A DNA stretch of 64,000 nucleotides from Eulemur rufifrons (GCF_041146395.1 NC_091010.1:51480001-51544000); one strand, 5' to 3'; shown: positions 1 through 11,540, counted from the stretch's first letter. A program made the numbers and translations. The notes: generated by a model not told the origin, from the letters alone.

Positions 1-448
1 TACAAAATGGAAGAAAATATTCGCACCCTATACCTCTAATAAAGAGCTAATATCCATAATCTACAAAGAACTCAAACAAATCAGTAAGGAAAAAACAAAC
101 AACCCTATTAAAAGTGGGGCAAAAGACATGAACAGAAGCTTTTCAAAAGAAGATAGACCAATGGCAAACAAATATGAAAAAATATTCAACATTGCTAATC
201 ATCGGGGAAATACAAATTAAATCCACAGTAAGATATCACCTTACCCCTGTCAGAATGGCCACTATTAAAAAGTCAAAAACAATAGATACTGGCATGCATG
301 CAGAGAAAAAGGAAAGCTTATACACTGTTGGTGGAACTAGAAATTAGTACAACCTCTAAGGAAGACAGTATGGGGATTCCTCAAAGAACTAAAAGTAGAC
401 CTGTCTTGACACTGGGTATCTACTGCAAGGAAAAGAAGTCATTTTATA

Positions 449-478
449 AAACAAACAAACAAACAAACAAACAAACAG
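449..478 (+). repeat. (AAAC)n microsatellite inside L1
   Basis: About seven tandem AAAC/CAAA units lie inside the decayed L1 ORF2. They probably expanded from an A-rich codon run after insertion, and the length is likely to be polymorphic. Confidence 0.85.
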
Positions 479-584
479 AACACCTGCACTCAAATTTTTA
501 CTGCAGCACAATTCTCAATCACAAGGATGTGGAATCAACCTAAGTGCCCATCAATTCATGAGTAAATTAACAAAATGTGGTATG

Positions 585-588
<4 letters not shown>

Positions 589-623
<35 letters not shown>

Positions 624-629
624 ACACAC
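589..629 (+). repeat. (CA)n microsatellite inside L1 ORF2 remnant
   Basis: About 20 CA dinucleotides with one TA interruption sit directly before 'ccatggagtactactcagcc', the codons for MEYYSA of ORF2p. Other L1 copies carry different simple repeats at the same place: (AT)n at 54217, and TATG/TGTATA-like sequence at about 10226 and 61725. Confidence 0.95.
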
Positions 630-1174
630 CATGGAGTACTACTCAGCCATAAAAAGAAATGAATTAATGTCTTTTGCAGCAATTTCAATGGAACTGGAGA
701 CCGTTATCCTAAGCCAAGTATCTCAAGAATGGAAAAACAAACACCACATGTACTCTCTAATACTGTGTAACACATTGGCACAGAGAGAAGTAAAAGTCAT
801 TAGTAATCAAGAAAGGGGAGAGGGGAGGAGGCTAAGGGTAAAAACCTACCTAACAGGTACACTGGACACTGTTTGGGTGATAGGCGCAGTAACGGCCCTG
901 ACTTAAGCATTCTAAAAGCTATCCCTGTAACAAAAACATTTGTACCCTCTTAATATTTTGAAATTAAAAAAAAAGAATAAATGAGACTCTTCAAGGGATT
1001 TAAATTACCATTTGAATAAAAGCCGCATTTTTTTCTTACCATGTGTTCAAGGCTTTATATGCCTTGGCTTCCGCCTGCCTCTCTGCATGTGTCTCATACC
1101 ACTTCCCTTGCTGACAATAGCCCAGCCACAATGGCCGTTTTTCTAACTTCCAAACACGTGGAACTTGTTCCTGT

Positions 1175-1535
1175 CACAAGTCCTTTGTTGTTCTAGCTGC
1201 TTAGAACAGACTCTTTTCCAGGTCTTTATCTCTTTATCATGTCAATCTTCCCACCCATATCACTTCTTCAGATTTTCCCTGGCCATGTACTCCTACGTTG
1301 CCTGCCTCACTTCCAATTATACTGTAACCTATAATCCCATTTGATGTTCTTCACAGCATTTACCAGTCTCAGAAATTTTAAATCATCTATTGGTCTACAG
1401 GTTTATTTTCTTTTCCTCCACAAAACTAGAAACTCATTGATGACAGAGATTTTTTTGTCCATTATTATTATCCCCAGTGTCCAGGATAATGACACATGGT
1501 GGATGCTCAGTAAAAATGTTCTTGAATAAATGAAT
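1175..1535 (+). mobile_element. LINE-2 3' end
   Basis: Diverged L2 tail in sense orientation. Recognisable parts are 'aaactagaaactcattgatg' (the family's 'actagaatgtaagctccatg' region), 'attatccccagtgtccagg' and the terminal 'ttgaataaatgaatagtgaa', which matches the L2 ending in AATAAATxTTTGTTGAATGAATGAA. It is an ancient, inactive copy. Open frames across it are incidental. Confidence 0.75.
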
Positions 1536-2599
1536 AGTGAATGAATCGGCAAAGAAGATGGGTAACAAAAACTTGCTTAGTGAGAGATAAAACAAGATTT
1601 TCTGTATCGCTAATAACACTCCAGATTTTTCTGTTAACTAGCAAAGTATAACATTAATCATGACAGTCAAGATACTTCCATTAGATGATTAATCCAACAC
1701 TCATCATTGGAGATATATTTTTTGAATCATTCCCCAACGTTAAAATTTAGGTTTTCTTTATTTCTGTTTCATTGTGTGGATGAAACTGTAAAGTTATAAC
1801 AAGTATCTGCTACTAGCCACCTAGCTTTATTTGGGGAGTTCATTCATTTTTCACATACCTTTTACCCTTCTTCAGAATTCAGTGTAATTCTCTCACTTCA
1901 AAATCTTCAATATCTCACAACCCCTTCTTTCCCCGAATTCATTTTAAGGTGGTGAAAATTAAAGGAAGAAGATAGAATTTTTTAGCAAGACTAGGGTACC
2001 TCAACACTTTATCTACTTTTACTTGAAGGCTGAGCCCCTTTCTTTATACAATGAAAAGAGAAAGAATTAGGCAAAGATTACAGAGCAAGGGCAAAGTGAC
2101 CCAGCACAGAGATACAGACAGTGAGTCTAGATTTAACAACTTTTTAAACAGGAAGACAGAATAAATTTTAATACCCAGGACAATAGAAATATCTATAGAT
2201 TTCAATCTTTTTATTTCCACCTTGAGTCTTTGAACAACATGTCTGATCTTCCCGTAGCTGGGGTGATACCCCACTTGGGTATAGTACCTGTGTCTATATC
2301 TACGAAGACTGAGAGAATCATTCCTGTATTGAGCATCTGATGGCATAAGATAAAATAAGTTACACTTCATTGTGCACTAATGCATTATCCTATTTATTCT
2401 CAGAAAAGGGATATAATTTTAATATGGAAGGGGTGGTCTAAGGAGGCCATAATGTCTCAGTTAGAAAACTGCCAAAATCTAGTCTGCCATGAAAAAAAAA
2501 GAATTCACTTTAAAGTCAAACCATAAACTACTATCTCTTCCTCAGTTCCTTAAACAGTTTGAAAATGAATGGCAATTTATGCTCATGATAGAATTACTT
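1536..2599. other. No recognisable feature
   Basis: AT-rich sequence in which I recognise neither a repeat nor an exon. The 108-codon minus-strand frame at 2044-2370 has no recognisable domain, and its composition looks like translated non-coding DNA. Confidence 0.5.
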
Positions 2600-2952
2600 A
2601 GAAATGGTTCTTTGCACGCCTGTAATCCTAGCTCTCTGGGAGGCCGAGGTGGGCGGATCGTTTGAGCTCAGGAGTTCGAGACCAGCCTGAGCAAGAGCGA
2701 GACCCCATCTCTACTAAAAATAGAAAGAAATTATATGGACAGCTAAAAAAAAATATATATAGAAAAAATTAGCTGGGCATGGTGGTGCATGCCTGTAGTC
2801 CCAACTACTCGGGAGGCTGAGACAGGAGGATCCCTTGAACTCAGGAGTTTGAGGTTGCTGTGAGCTAGGCTGACGCCATGGCACTCACTCTAGCCTGGGC
2901 AACAAAGTGAGACTCTGTCTCAAAAAAAAAAAAAAAAGAAATGGTTCTTTGC
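2600..2952 (+). mobile_element. Lemur-type Alu SINE with 16-bp TSD
   Basis: A dimeric Alu runs from 2616 to about 2936, including its poly(A) tail. It lacks about the first 20 bases of the left monomer and starts at 'acgcctgtaatcctagctct'. RNA polymerase III box B-like sequence 'gttcgagaccagcctg' is present. The middle linker has the A/T-rich spacer ('gaaattatatggacagc', then AAATATATATAG), and the right arm reads 'gaggttgctgtgagctaggc', the form typical of Malagasy lemurs. Perfect 16-bp duplications 'agaaatggttctttgc' flank it at 2600-2615 and 2937-2952, showing insertion by L1-type target-primed reverse transcription. With box A lost, it is unlikely to be an active source copy. Confidence 0.95.
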
Positions 2953-4780
2953 TACAGGTACATGAATTCTGTTAAAACAAAGTCCACAAATTTCAGTAAA
3001 CTTCCATGTTTTGAGCACCCTTTCTTTCATAACAGCTAAATCTAGAGCTTTTCCATAAAGCTGTTAAGGTTTATTGAGTAAATAATGCCCACTTTACCAT
3101 GGTTCTAACTCTGTGTTCACTTGATGTATAGGTGGAAGCAACAAGGGGCTGAATAACAGCATGTTGTTAAGAGCCTTGGAAGATATCACCATTCCAAGGA
3201 AAAATGCATTGAGACAAATTATCCCTTAATATTTTAAGTGCTTGTCATAAATACTTAAAGGTATCAGGATATTTTAAAACAAAAAAAATTAAGTCAAATC
3301 AAGTTTAAAAAATAATTTCAGTACTTGCAGTATAGGTATGGATGGGTAGCTTGCATATAATGCACGTCTATTTTTTTCATGTCATTTTTTCTTATTAAAA
3401 TATTGACATAATTTCCTAAAACATATAGTCAGTCCCCTGTGCAGCTAAAGCTAGACTAGACAAAAGTATTTTTTACCTCAATTAAAATTAAGAAGTATTT
3501 GGTGAACTAAAGGATTCGAAGGTGCTAAAATTTAATGTTGGCTTCATAAAATCTCATATAGGAAACTTGGAATTATGGAGCTTCGGATTGTGGAGCTTGC
3601 TGATATAATTGGTGTCATATTTGTGGCTATCACTAATTTTCTGATGCTATTTGGGTGGAAAGTTTAGCTCTAGGCATCTGCTATGAACAGCACAGCTTTT
3701 AGAATGGCACAATTTCATCTGGTTCTTAAAATCCCAGTTTATACCTAAGTGGCTTTGCTGTGTACAATCTGCGAATGTAAGCATATGAATTCATGGGCAC
3801 AGTTTACAAAGGTTGGGGAGGGCAGAGAGCATATGCACAGACACAAAAACAATTAGGGCCGCCTCACTTTGCCCAAGGGTGGTGTGCATGGGCACAAGCT
3901 GCACAGATTTATTAGCAGCAACATGTCTCCACAGACATTTTGCAAGTCAAATTCCTTGACTGTTTTCTAAACCATGATTGTGTTGCTAGTAATCTTTGGC
4001 AACTAGTCAACTATAACAATTTCATTAATTAATGTTCCATATATGCTGTATTTCTATCCGATTCCAACACTGATAACAAGAAGCACTCCTGATTGTAAAT
4101 ATTGGTTTAGGAATTCTAATGATGGTCATAATTTATTAATACACTGTCTACATCTGTTAGAGGGAGCTTTTTGCATGCTTCAGTGGGAATCTCCTTGATT
4201 TGTTGAATGTGAATGTAGAAAAAAAATATGCATGTAAATTATTGCTGCCCTGTATGCTATCCTTATAATGTCTTGGGGGTGGGGAGGGACCATGGTTTTG
4301 CTGGCCACTAATGAATTTGACCATGCTATATAGCTTAATTGGTGACCAAACCAAAAACTTCTGCTGTGATTCTGTTGGGTTAAAGCCAAGGCTTGTAGCT
4401 TATGTGTACAACAGTCTTGACAAATTTATGTGAAGGCTTATTTCACAGCGCAATCACTGGGGTAAGGATGCCAGCTTTATTTACACATCCCCCAGTTGCA
4501 TGCACAATGAGCAAGGGCTGTGGCCCAGGGCTATGGCAAGACTAATTACATCCCCAAATTCACTTGGCTTTCTCTGCTTCCCTTTTTTCACTCTAGTAGA
4601 AAATAAATAAATAAAAGTGCACACAGTGTAGGGATTACTTGCAAGTAACTTCATTAGGCAATGAGGTTGTCAAATTGCATTTTGCAACATTTCAGCACAG
4701 CAAAAAAAATAATGTACTCTATGTTCCCACAAATGAGAGTGCAAACTTCCATAGCAATTTCTGAAATTTCTACACAGAAA
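2953..4780. other. No recognisable gene or repeat
   Basis: Mostly single-copy-looking, AT-rich DNA. I see no splice-bounded open frame. The stretch from about 3700 to 4560 is less AT-rich and free of repeats I know, so it could hold conserved non-coding sequence, but nothing in the bases alone proves that. Confidence 0.5.
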
Positions 4781-4791
4781 AGCATATAAGG

Positions 4792-4967
4792 TATCAGGCA
4801 GGTGGGAGGGGATATAGGGGAAGGGTATATTCACACCTAATGGGTGCAGTGCACACTGTCTGGGGGATGGACATGCTTGAAGCTCTGACTCAGGCAGGGA
4901 AAAAGCAATATATGTAACCTAAACATTGGTACCCCCATAATATTCTGAAATTAATATATTTAAAAAA
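4792..4967 (+). mobile_element. Short 5'-truncated lemur L1 tail
   Basis: About 176 bases of lemur-type L1 3' UTR: a G-rich patch 'aggtgggaggggatat', 'cacacctaatgggtgcagtg', 'acattggtacccccataata' and an A-rich end. Flanks 'gcatataagg' (4782-4791) and 'gcaaatataagg' (4968-4979) look like an imperfect target-site duplication. The copy carries 3' UTR only. Confidence 0.8.
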
Positions 4968-4979
4968 GCAAATATAAGG

Positions 4980-5854
4980 AGCCAGAAACATATAAGTTTT
5001 CAGAAACTTCCTTGGAACTATTGGGAAGATAAAAAACAAAATTTCACAAGGAGACCTGGGCATTTTAATCCAAGAAGAACAGGTGTTCACTCACTGGTAA
5101 CAACTGTGTGGATTCCTGAGCTCATTTTACAAATAAAACTATGGAACTATTTTATGAATGACTTGAAAAGCTGAGTAACGTGAAGGATCAATCACAATAG
5201 AAATAATTTTATTGTTAAAATACATTTCACTTGTTACTGAGGCACTTGGAACTTCCAATTTTAAAATGAACACTGCTTAACTATCTTAGAAGACTATTTA
5301 ATATTTTTCCCTTTGAAAATTCAAAACTTGGTGGTAATGGTTTCCAAGAAACTTGAAGAAATGACCATATGCTTTTGTGGTTGATATTGGAATGCACTAC
5401 CCAGATCTCCTTCAGGGATGAGAGATTTGTAGCCCTATCCCTCAGCTGTCAGCCCTTACAGAGATTGCCTTTGCTTAAAGGAGCTGCCTCACTCAAGATT
5501 ATGCCCCGTTCCTGGGGTGGCTGATGCCCCATGACTAAGTGACATGAGAGTATAAAATTCTGCTTCCCTTGTCCCACTTTGGATAATTCTGAAGGATAAA
5601 ATTTAGAATTCCTTATAGGACCTGCTGAAACCTCCTTGAAGACTGCATGGCAGATCAACTTTTCCCTCTGAGCAATCCAAAACATCTAAAGACATATAAA
5701 GACTGGAAGATATTATAACAAAAGAATTGCAGTTATTATGTTTATTCATTACACCTGTATTAATTTCTCATTTTTTATATCATAAGTATTTATTATAATT
5801 TTATAATCAGAAGAAAAAAAAAAAAAGAAAGTCCTGATGATAGATGAGTTGTTT
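4980..5854. other. No recognisable feature
   Basis: Unrecognised AT-rich sequence ending in an A-rich tract near 5813-5830. The minus-strand frame at 5449-5685 lacks any recognisable motif. Confidence 0.5.
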
Positions 5855-7190
5855 CAGGGAGATGTATGAAGTGAGAAGATTAGTGGGCCAATGATGAACC
5901 TTAGGAAGCATCAATATTCAAGAGACAAATTTAGAAAGAATAGAAAGAGCGGCTCAGGCATTAAGAACACTAGGGAAATTATTAAAGTGATGTGCTTTTA
6001 TGGAATCTAAGCGTGCTGAGAGGATTTCAAGGAAGGCATTTCCATAGACAAGAGCAGTTCCAATAAAGTAGCTAAGGACAGAAGATAGATTGCTGTGGGC
6101 TGAGGCATGATTAAGAGGTAAAGAAGAAGCGGTAATAGCAAGAGCAGATCATGTTCCCAAGAAGCTTGGCTATAAAGTTAATCAGAAAAATGAGAGGTGG
6201 AGCCAACGTGAGGAACAGAATCAAGACTGACATTTAAAGGAATTATTATTAAATTGATTTGAACATTTTTGTAGGCTCTACTGGAGTCAGAAATATTAGA
6301 AATATTGACAATACAGTGAGGGGAGAATGATGGTAACTGATGGAGAAAGGTCTAGAGAAATTAAAATGGGATCAAATCTAGTTTAGAAGTGGAGAGATGG
6401 ACTTGAATTGGAAGAAGGATATCATGTCTTCTGAGACTAAATGACAGTCTGAATAAAAATAACTTGAAATATATTGGATAGGGTAAATCAAAGAAATCCA
6501 TTCCCAGTAGTCTCAACCACTCTCTCAATTTTGGGAAGAAAATTGCCTGGTCAAAGTGAGAGGACCAGGTCCTGAGGTCACAAGTAGGAACTTGTGGAGA
6601 GTGCTGAAGTTTTAGATAGTTGCCGAATGAAATGGCAGAGGAAATTGATAATTAAACGAATTGTTGAGTAGTGTCTGTCAGGGTCCTGGCTGGTGTGAGG
6701 GTCAGGATTATTCAGGGCAACAATCCAAAGAGCTGTGAAGCTGTGGAATTTTTTAAGTATCCATTTATTTATTTACTTATTTATTACATTTGCTGGACAA
6801 CACTCAGGAGACTGTGCAAGGCTATAATGAATGTGGGTGGGGTGGGATGATAGAACAGGAGGTATATGTGTAAAGGACAGGGGACAGAGAGAGGAAGTGT
6901 TGGAACAAGAACATGTGTGGACCTCACCATGAATGTGGTGATAATATTAATGATTCTTGTGGAGTCTGATGGAACCGAGAACATCAAGAGGTAAAAGAGC
7001 CGATGGTCTCTAAAAAGGCTAAGGGTGTTTCAGTGAGAGTGAGCGCCCAAGAGAGATGGAAGAATTAGAGGCTGTGCTCATCCAATGAGACCAGAACGTC
7101 TGACGTGTCACAATCCTCAGTGATGATAAGTGCTAGGGTGTTGACATAAATATAGAAGAGAGACCAAGATGATAAAATTAAGAAGTTGTA
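5855..7190. repeat. Ancient dispersed repeat, family not assigned
   Basis: A long purine-rich stretch with phrases ('agagcagttccaataaagta', 'tagatagttgccgaatgaaa', 'agtgatgataagtgctaggg') that I associate with an abundant old mammalian interspersed repeat. I cannot place it between L2/L3-type LINEs and ERVL-type internal sequence. A short (TTTA)n run is at 6764-6785. No coding potential is visible. Confidence 0.4.
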
Positions 7191-7624
7191 ATTCCAAGAT
7201 GCTTAACAACAGTCACTCAAGGTATGGGGTAAAGCTGGGAGGATTTTAGGACAAGCAAAAAATGTAGACTATCTATCCTGATCCTTAGGATGTGGTGTGC
7301 CAAAGAACCAACCCTTTCCTTCATTCCGAAGGAATGCCTATGCCCCACCAATGATGAGACAGGTCTTAGGCTGCAGCAAGTGGGGGTGTGCGTGGCTACT
7401 TTGGGGGGATGTGTGAAGCTCTAGATAATTTTTCTAAATTACAAATGCAGTGGGACAGACAAAAGTTTGCGTTCTTCCACATGATGCTGTAGGGATTCCA
7501 GGAAGTAACCAGAGCATCACGTCACAGGACCCTGTGGAAAACAATCAGAAAAAGCATTTACCAAAGCTGAGGGGAAGCATTCTTAGATTACTTGCAAACA
7601 GGAGACTTAAGACTATTCCTTCAC
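7191..7624. other. No recognisable feature
   Basis: Unrecognised sequence. The 66-codon frame at 7450-7650 is short and has no recognisable domain. Confidence 0.4.
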
Positions 7625-8130
7625 ATCCAATAGAAATGAGATATATATAACGAAAGCAATTCATACATATATCCACCAAAATACATTTATTAAATAACAA
7701 ATAAAGCAGCACTGTTAGTAATAGCTAAAAATTGGAAACTATCCAAATTTCTAGCTAGAGCAGAATGGATAAATGAATTGTAGTATAAGCATATAATGGA
7801 ATACTATGCAATAATGAGAATGAATAGTGTCTGTTACAAACAGCATAAGTTAATCTTATATACTTAATATTGAATGAAAAAAGCCAGACAGGAAAGGATA
7901 CATATTCCATAATACCCTTTGCATAAATTTCAAAAACAGGAAAAACTAATTGATGGTGTTAGAAGTCAGAGGACAGGTGGAGGCTGCGACTAGAAGGCGG
8001 CACAAAGAAGTATCTGCGTTCTGGTAATGTTCTATTTCTTAACCTGGGTACTGAATGTGCTGGTTCAAAAATTACTATAAGCTATCCACTTAGGAATCAT
8101 AGGTTTTTCTGAATAAATGTTATATAGTAA
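7625..8130 (+). mobile_element. Old L1M 3' end
   Basis: Sense-orientation tail of a mammal-wide L1M element. It shows 'aataatagctaaaaattgga'-like and 'gtataagcatataatggaat' phrases, then 'actatgcaataatgag', 'gaaaaaagccagacagg' and 'ggtaatgttctatttcttaa', in the order expected for the end of L1M ORF2 and its 3' UTR. It is heavily diverged and non-functional. Confidence 0.8.
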
Positions 8131-8159
8131 ATATAAATCTGATCTAAACTATGACACAT

Positions 8160-8642
8160 GAGCTTGTAGCAGACCAACTAGTCTGTCAAGACACACTATA
8201 TAAGCTGGATACAATTTTTTAAAAATATTCATGAAGACGTGAAGACATCAGAGCAGTAATAAGGGACCCAAGGCTTGAAAAGGACCAAAATCTGCAAGAG
8301 AAGTAGGACCAAGAGACTAAAAAATCATGGTGAAAGCAAAAGCTAAGACATTGAGAAAATCAGCAATTTTTCAACAATTTCAGCTGGGAAGAAAAAAATT
8401 GTATCTCGGTGCTTTGGACAACTGGGACTTGTGGGCTATTATAGCAGGGAAAGTAGAATCCCATCGAGGTGAGTCTTATATTTGGTGCCACTTTACTTTT
8501 AAATGTCCTTTTTTAGGGAAAATAATACAAACAAAAAACATCAGTTAAGGGACAGAAACAACTTAGTAGATATTATGGCAATCTTGAATATATGTACATA
8601 TAAATACACACATGTATATGTATATGTATATGTATAGCTATA
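8160..8642 (+). mobile_element. HAL1/L1M ORF1-like fragment
   Basis: Decayed sequence ('gaagacgtgaagacatcaga', 'gaaaaggaccaaaatctgca') that resembles the ORF1 side of HAL1 or a related L1M element. The 73-codon frame at 8327-8548 lies in it but matches nothing specific. A TATG-rich microsatellite (about 8588-8636) ends at the MER2 insertion. Confidence 0.45.
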
Positions 8643-8955
8643 CAGTCTTCCCCTGGTATTTGCAAAGGATTGTTTCCAGGACCCCTGCAGATACTAAACT
8701 CTGCAGAGGCTCAAGTTTCTTATCTAAAATGGCATAATATTTGCATATGACATATGCACATCTTCTGTGTACTTTAAGTCATCTTTAGATTACTTATAAT
8801 ACCTAATACAATGTAAATGCTATGTGAATAGTTATTATAATGTATTGTTTTATTATTTGCATTATTTTTATTGTTGTGTCTTTTTTCATAATATTTTTGA
8901 TCCATAGTTGGTTAAATTTACATTTGTGGAGCCCCCAGATACCAAGGGATGACTG
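8643..8955 (+). mobile_element. MER2 (Tigger-type non-autonomous DNA transposon)
   Basis: A near-complete copy of about 313 bp. The 5' end 'cagtcttcccctggtatttg' and 3' end 'agataccaagggatgactg' are inverted repeats of one another, and TA dinucleotides flank both ends (8641-8642 and 8956-8957), as expected for Tc1/mariner-like transposition. Inner phrases 'ttgtttccaggacccctgca' and 'cttataatacctaatacaat' match MER2. It has no transposase; such elements were mobilised by Tigger enzymes and have long been inactive. Confidence 0.88.
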
Positions 8956-9030
8956 TATACATATGTATGTGTAATATATTATCTATATTCTATCTATGTA
9001 CCTATCTATCTATCTATCTGTAGAGAGAGA
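8956..9030 (+). repeat. (TATG)/(CTAT)n simple repeat
   Basis: TA-rich run leading into about five CTAT units at 9001-9020, directly downstream of the MER2. Together with the TATG run on its other side it encloses the transposon in simple sequence. Confidence 0.75.
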
Positions 9031-9289
9031 GGGTTAAGGCCCAAGGGAAAGCATTCTGGACAATAGCTTTACTCTAGCTTTCAGTAGGGCTACCTTGTGG
9101 GAGCAAGGATCAACCAGAAATAGACCAGCCCTTACAAAGACTTGAAGCCAGCTAAAAATAAGCTCAATCCCAGACTGGATTAAGTTGATCCATCCTTTCT
9201 CTATCAGTCTGCAATAATCAGAAGTAAATCCTCTTTAGGGGGACATAATATCATCCAGGGTGTTAAATTATTTCTATAATTTTTATATA

Positions 9290-10150
9290 CAAAATTCACC
9301 ATTTAATTAAATTAACAGGTATAGCATGAGCTAGAACTCAATGACTGAAAAACAGGTAAAATGCCCTCAGTATAAACAGGTCCAGAGATGGATCCAGACA
9401 CTGGAATTCTTAGGCAAAGACTCACAATATCAGTAATTTATGTCTTCAAGAAAATATATGACAGAGTAGAGGATTTCAACAGAGAAAAGAGAGCCATAAA
9501 AAATAATGAAATGGAACTTTCAGGACTAAAAAATATGGTAATTAAAAGGAAGAACATAAACATGTGTTTAATATCAGTTTAGATATAGCTGAAGAGAATA
9601 TCAATGAACTATATGAAAGATTGGTAGTAAATATTTAAGTTGAAGCACAAAATAAAAAAAAATAAATAAATAAAATACAGAAGAATATATAAGGCAAGTG
9701 GGCCATGGTACAGAGCTGTGGTAGGAGTCCCAAGAAGAGAACAGGGAGAGAATGGGGGAAATCCAATATTTGAAGGGATAATGGCTAAAAACCCTTGAAT
9801 GAATCAAAAAAAGATCAAGGCACATAGTTAAGTAGTGTTACAAACATCCAGTGAGGGAAAGAAAAAGAGAGCCATGCTTAAGAAAATCAGAGTAAATCTA
9901 GTGAACTCAAAGACAATTAGAAAAGCAAAAAGAGACTTTTCCCCTCTGTCTACTACTAAGCAAAGATGACAAAGAAAAATAAAACACACTATTCTCAAGG
10001 AAGAATAGGACTGACATTTGATTAAATTTTCAGTAGAAATGACTGAAACCAAAGATGAGAAAATAACAATTTTAAAGTGCCTAAAGAAAACAATAATTTG
10101 TCTATCATTCTTTACCCAGTGAAAATAATCCTTAGAAAATAAGGTTAAAT
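9290..10150 (+). mobile_element. HAL1/L1M ORF1 region remnant
   Basis: Decayed LINE sequence. A frame at 9388-9582 still resembles a coiled-coil-rich ORF1 segment (DRVEDFNREKRAIKNNEM), and 'tgaagggataatggctaaaa' and 'cccagtgaaaataatcctta' match the HAL1/L1M ORF1 series in the expected order. Stops are frequent. Its downstream edge is cut by a lemur L1 tail. Confidence 0.6.
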
Positions 10151-10597
10151 GCACAATTCACAATTGCAAAGATGTGGAATCAACCCAAGTGCCCATCAAT
10201 ACATGAGTGGGTTAATAAAATGTGGTATGTATATGTATACCATGGAGTACCACTCAGCCATTAAAAAAATAAATTAATACCTTTTGTAACAATCTGGATG
10301 GAACTATGGATCATTTTCCTAAGTGAAGTATTTCCAGAATGGAAAAACAAACACCACGTGTACTCACTATTAAATTGCAACTAACTGAACAGCCCTCATG
10401 TGCACAGTGGGAAGTAAAACTCAACAGAAATCAAGCAGGTGGGAGGGGGGAGAAGAGGATGGGTGAAATCATACCTAACGGGTACAATGTTCACCATCTG
10501 GGTGATGGGTACACTTAACAACGTTATCTCAAGCAGTACAAAAGTAATCCATGTAACCAAAACATTTGTACCCCCATAATACTCTGGGGGGAAAAAA
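10151..10597 (+). mobile_element. 5'-truncated lemur L1
   Basis: Sense copy of about 447 bp, from 'gcacaattcacaattgcaaa' through the end of ORF2 ('catggagtaccactcagcc') and the 3' UTR ('cctaacgggtacaatg', 'catttgtacccccataata') to a six-A tail. It shares its 3' UTR with 1-976 but is less decayed there. No clear target-site duplication is visible, and the flanks belong to different parts of an old L1M/HAL1, so a deletion may have accompanied insertion. Confidence 0.9.
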
Positions 10598-11184
10598 GCT
10601 GTAGTTAAGACACTGGTATTGATTGGCATGAGGATAAGCAAATAGACCAGTGGAATGCAATAAAGAATACAGAAACAGATAACACCCATCAATCAGTTGA
10701 TTTATGACGCCACTAAGTGGATATCATAACAACAGGACAATACCTAGCATTGGGAAAGGGTTGTCTTTGAATAAATAGAGCTGGGTCAATACGATACTAG
10801 TATGGAAAAAACATATTTGACACTACCTCTTGTGATACACAAAAATCAATTCCAACTTGATTATAGGTGTAAATTAGACAATAAAGCTTCTAGAAGGTAA
10901 TGTAATTGAATATTTTCAAGACTTAGATTAGGTAAAGATTACTTATGTGTGAAACAAAAAGCATTAAACTTTAAAGGAATGAAAAAATAAATTAAAAGGA
11001 AGAAATTTCTATCAATTCAGAGACACCATTAAGTGAGTGAAAAAAAGCTGCAAAGTAAAATATACTTGTATCCAGAAAGGCTTATAAACAGAACGTATAA
11101 GGAAACCCTATAAGTCAATAAGAAATTCAATAGAGAAAGAAAAAGTAATTTGAACTGTCATTTCACAAAACAGAATACCTAAAC

Positions 11185-11227
<43 letters not shown>

Positions 11228-11540
11228 ACCCACCCACACACACACCCAAAGACATGTGCATGTGTATATATATCTCAGCATCATTCATAAATGTAAAAAT
11301 GCAAAAAAAAATACTGAATTATACACCAAATATCAACCAAAATAGCTTAAATTTAAAAGATTGTCAAGGCTCAATGCTAACATTTCATGAAGATGTGGAG
11401 CATCTGGAATTCATTCATATCATTGTGCTGTTGGGAGTATTAACTGGCACTACCACTTTAAAAAACTGTTCGCTGGTATCAACCAAAACTGAACGTATCT
11501 ATGCCCTTCATTTTAGATTAGATTCCCCTAAAATCATACT
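10598..11540 (+). mobile_element. Old L1M ORF2 remnant
   Basis: Sense L1M ORF2 3' half, badly decayed. 'cactggtattgattggcatg' followed by 'agcaaatagaccagtggaat' is the conserved ORF2 stretch after the reverse transcriptase domain. Further on, 'agatgtggagcatctggaat' and 'gctgttgggagtattaact' come close to the ORF2 end. The CT/CA microsatellite at 11184-11247 interrupts it. Open frames here are fragments only. Confidence 0.75.
11184..11247 (+). repeat. Compound (CT)n(CA)n microsatellite
   Basis: About nine CT units run directly into about 14 CA units and then an imperfect CCCA/CA stretch. It is embedded in the L1M remnant. Confidence 0.95.

Larger units (their letters stand above)
1..976 (+). 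mobile_element. LINE-1 3' end, lemur-type
   Basis: This is the 3' part of a LINE-1 retrotransposon in sense orientation; its 5' side lies outside the window. The first 770 bases are decayed ORF2. Near its end a frame reads MEYYSAIKRNELMSFAAIS and then QEWKNKHHMYSLI, which matches the carboxyl terminus of primate L1 ORF2p. The 3' UTR follows (about 775-960), with a purine-rich patch, 'cctaacaggtacactgg', 'aacatttgtaccctc' and a short A-rich tail. The same 3' UTR recurs at 4792, 10151, 53858 and 61304, so it is an abundant family in this genome. Stops and frameshifts make it non-functional. An AAAC repeat and a CA repeat interrupt the ORF2 remnant. Confidence 0.9.
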
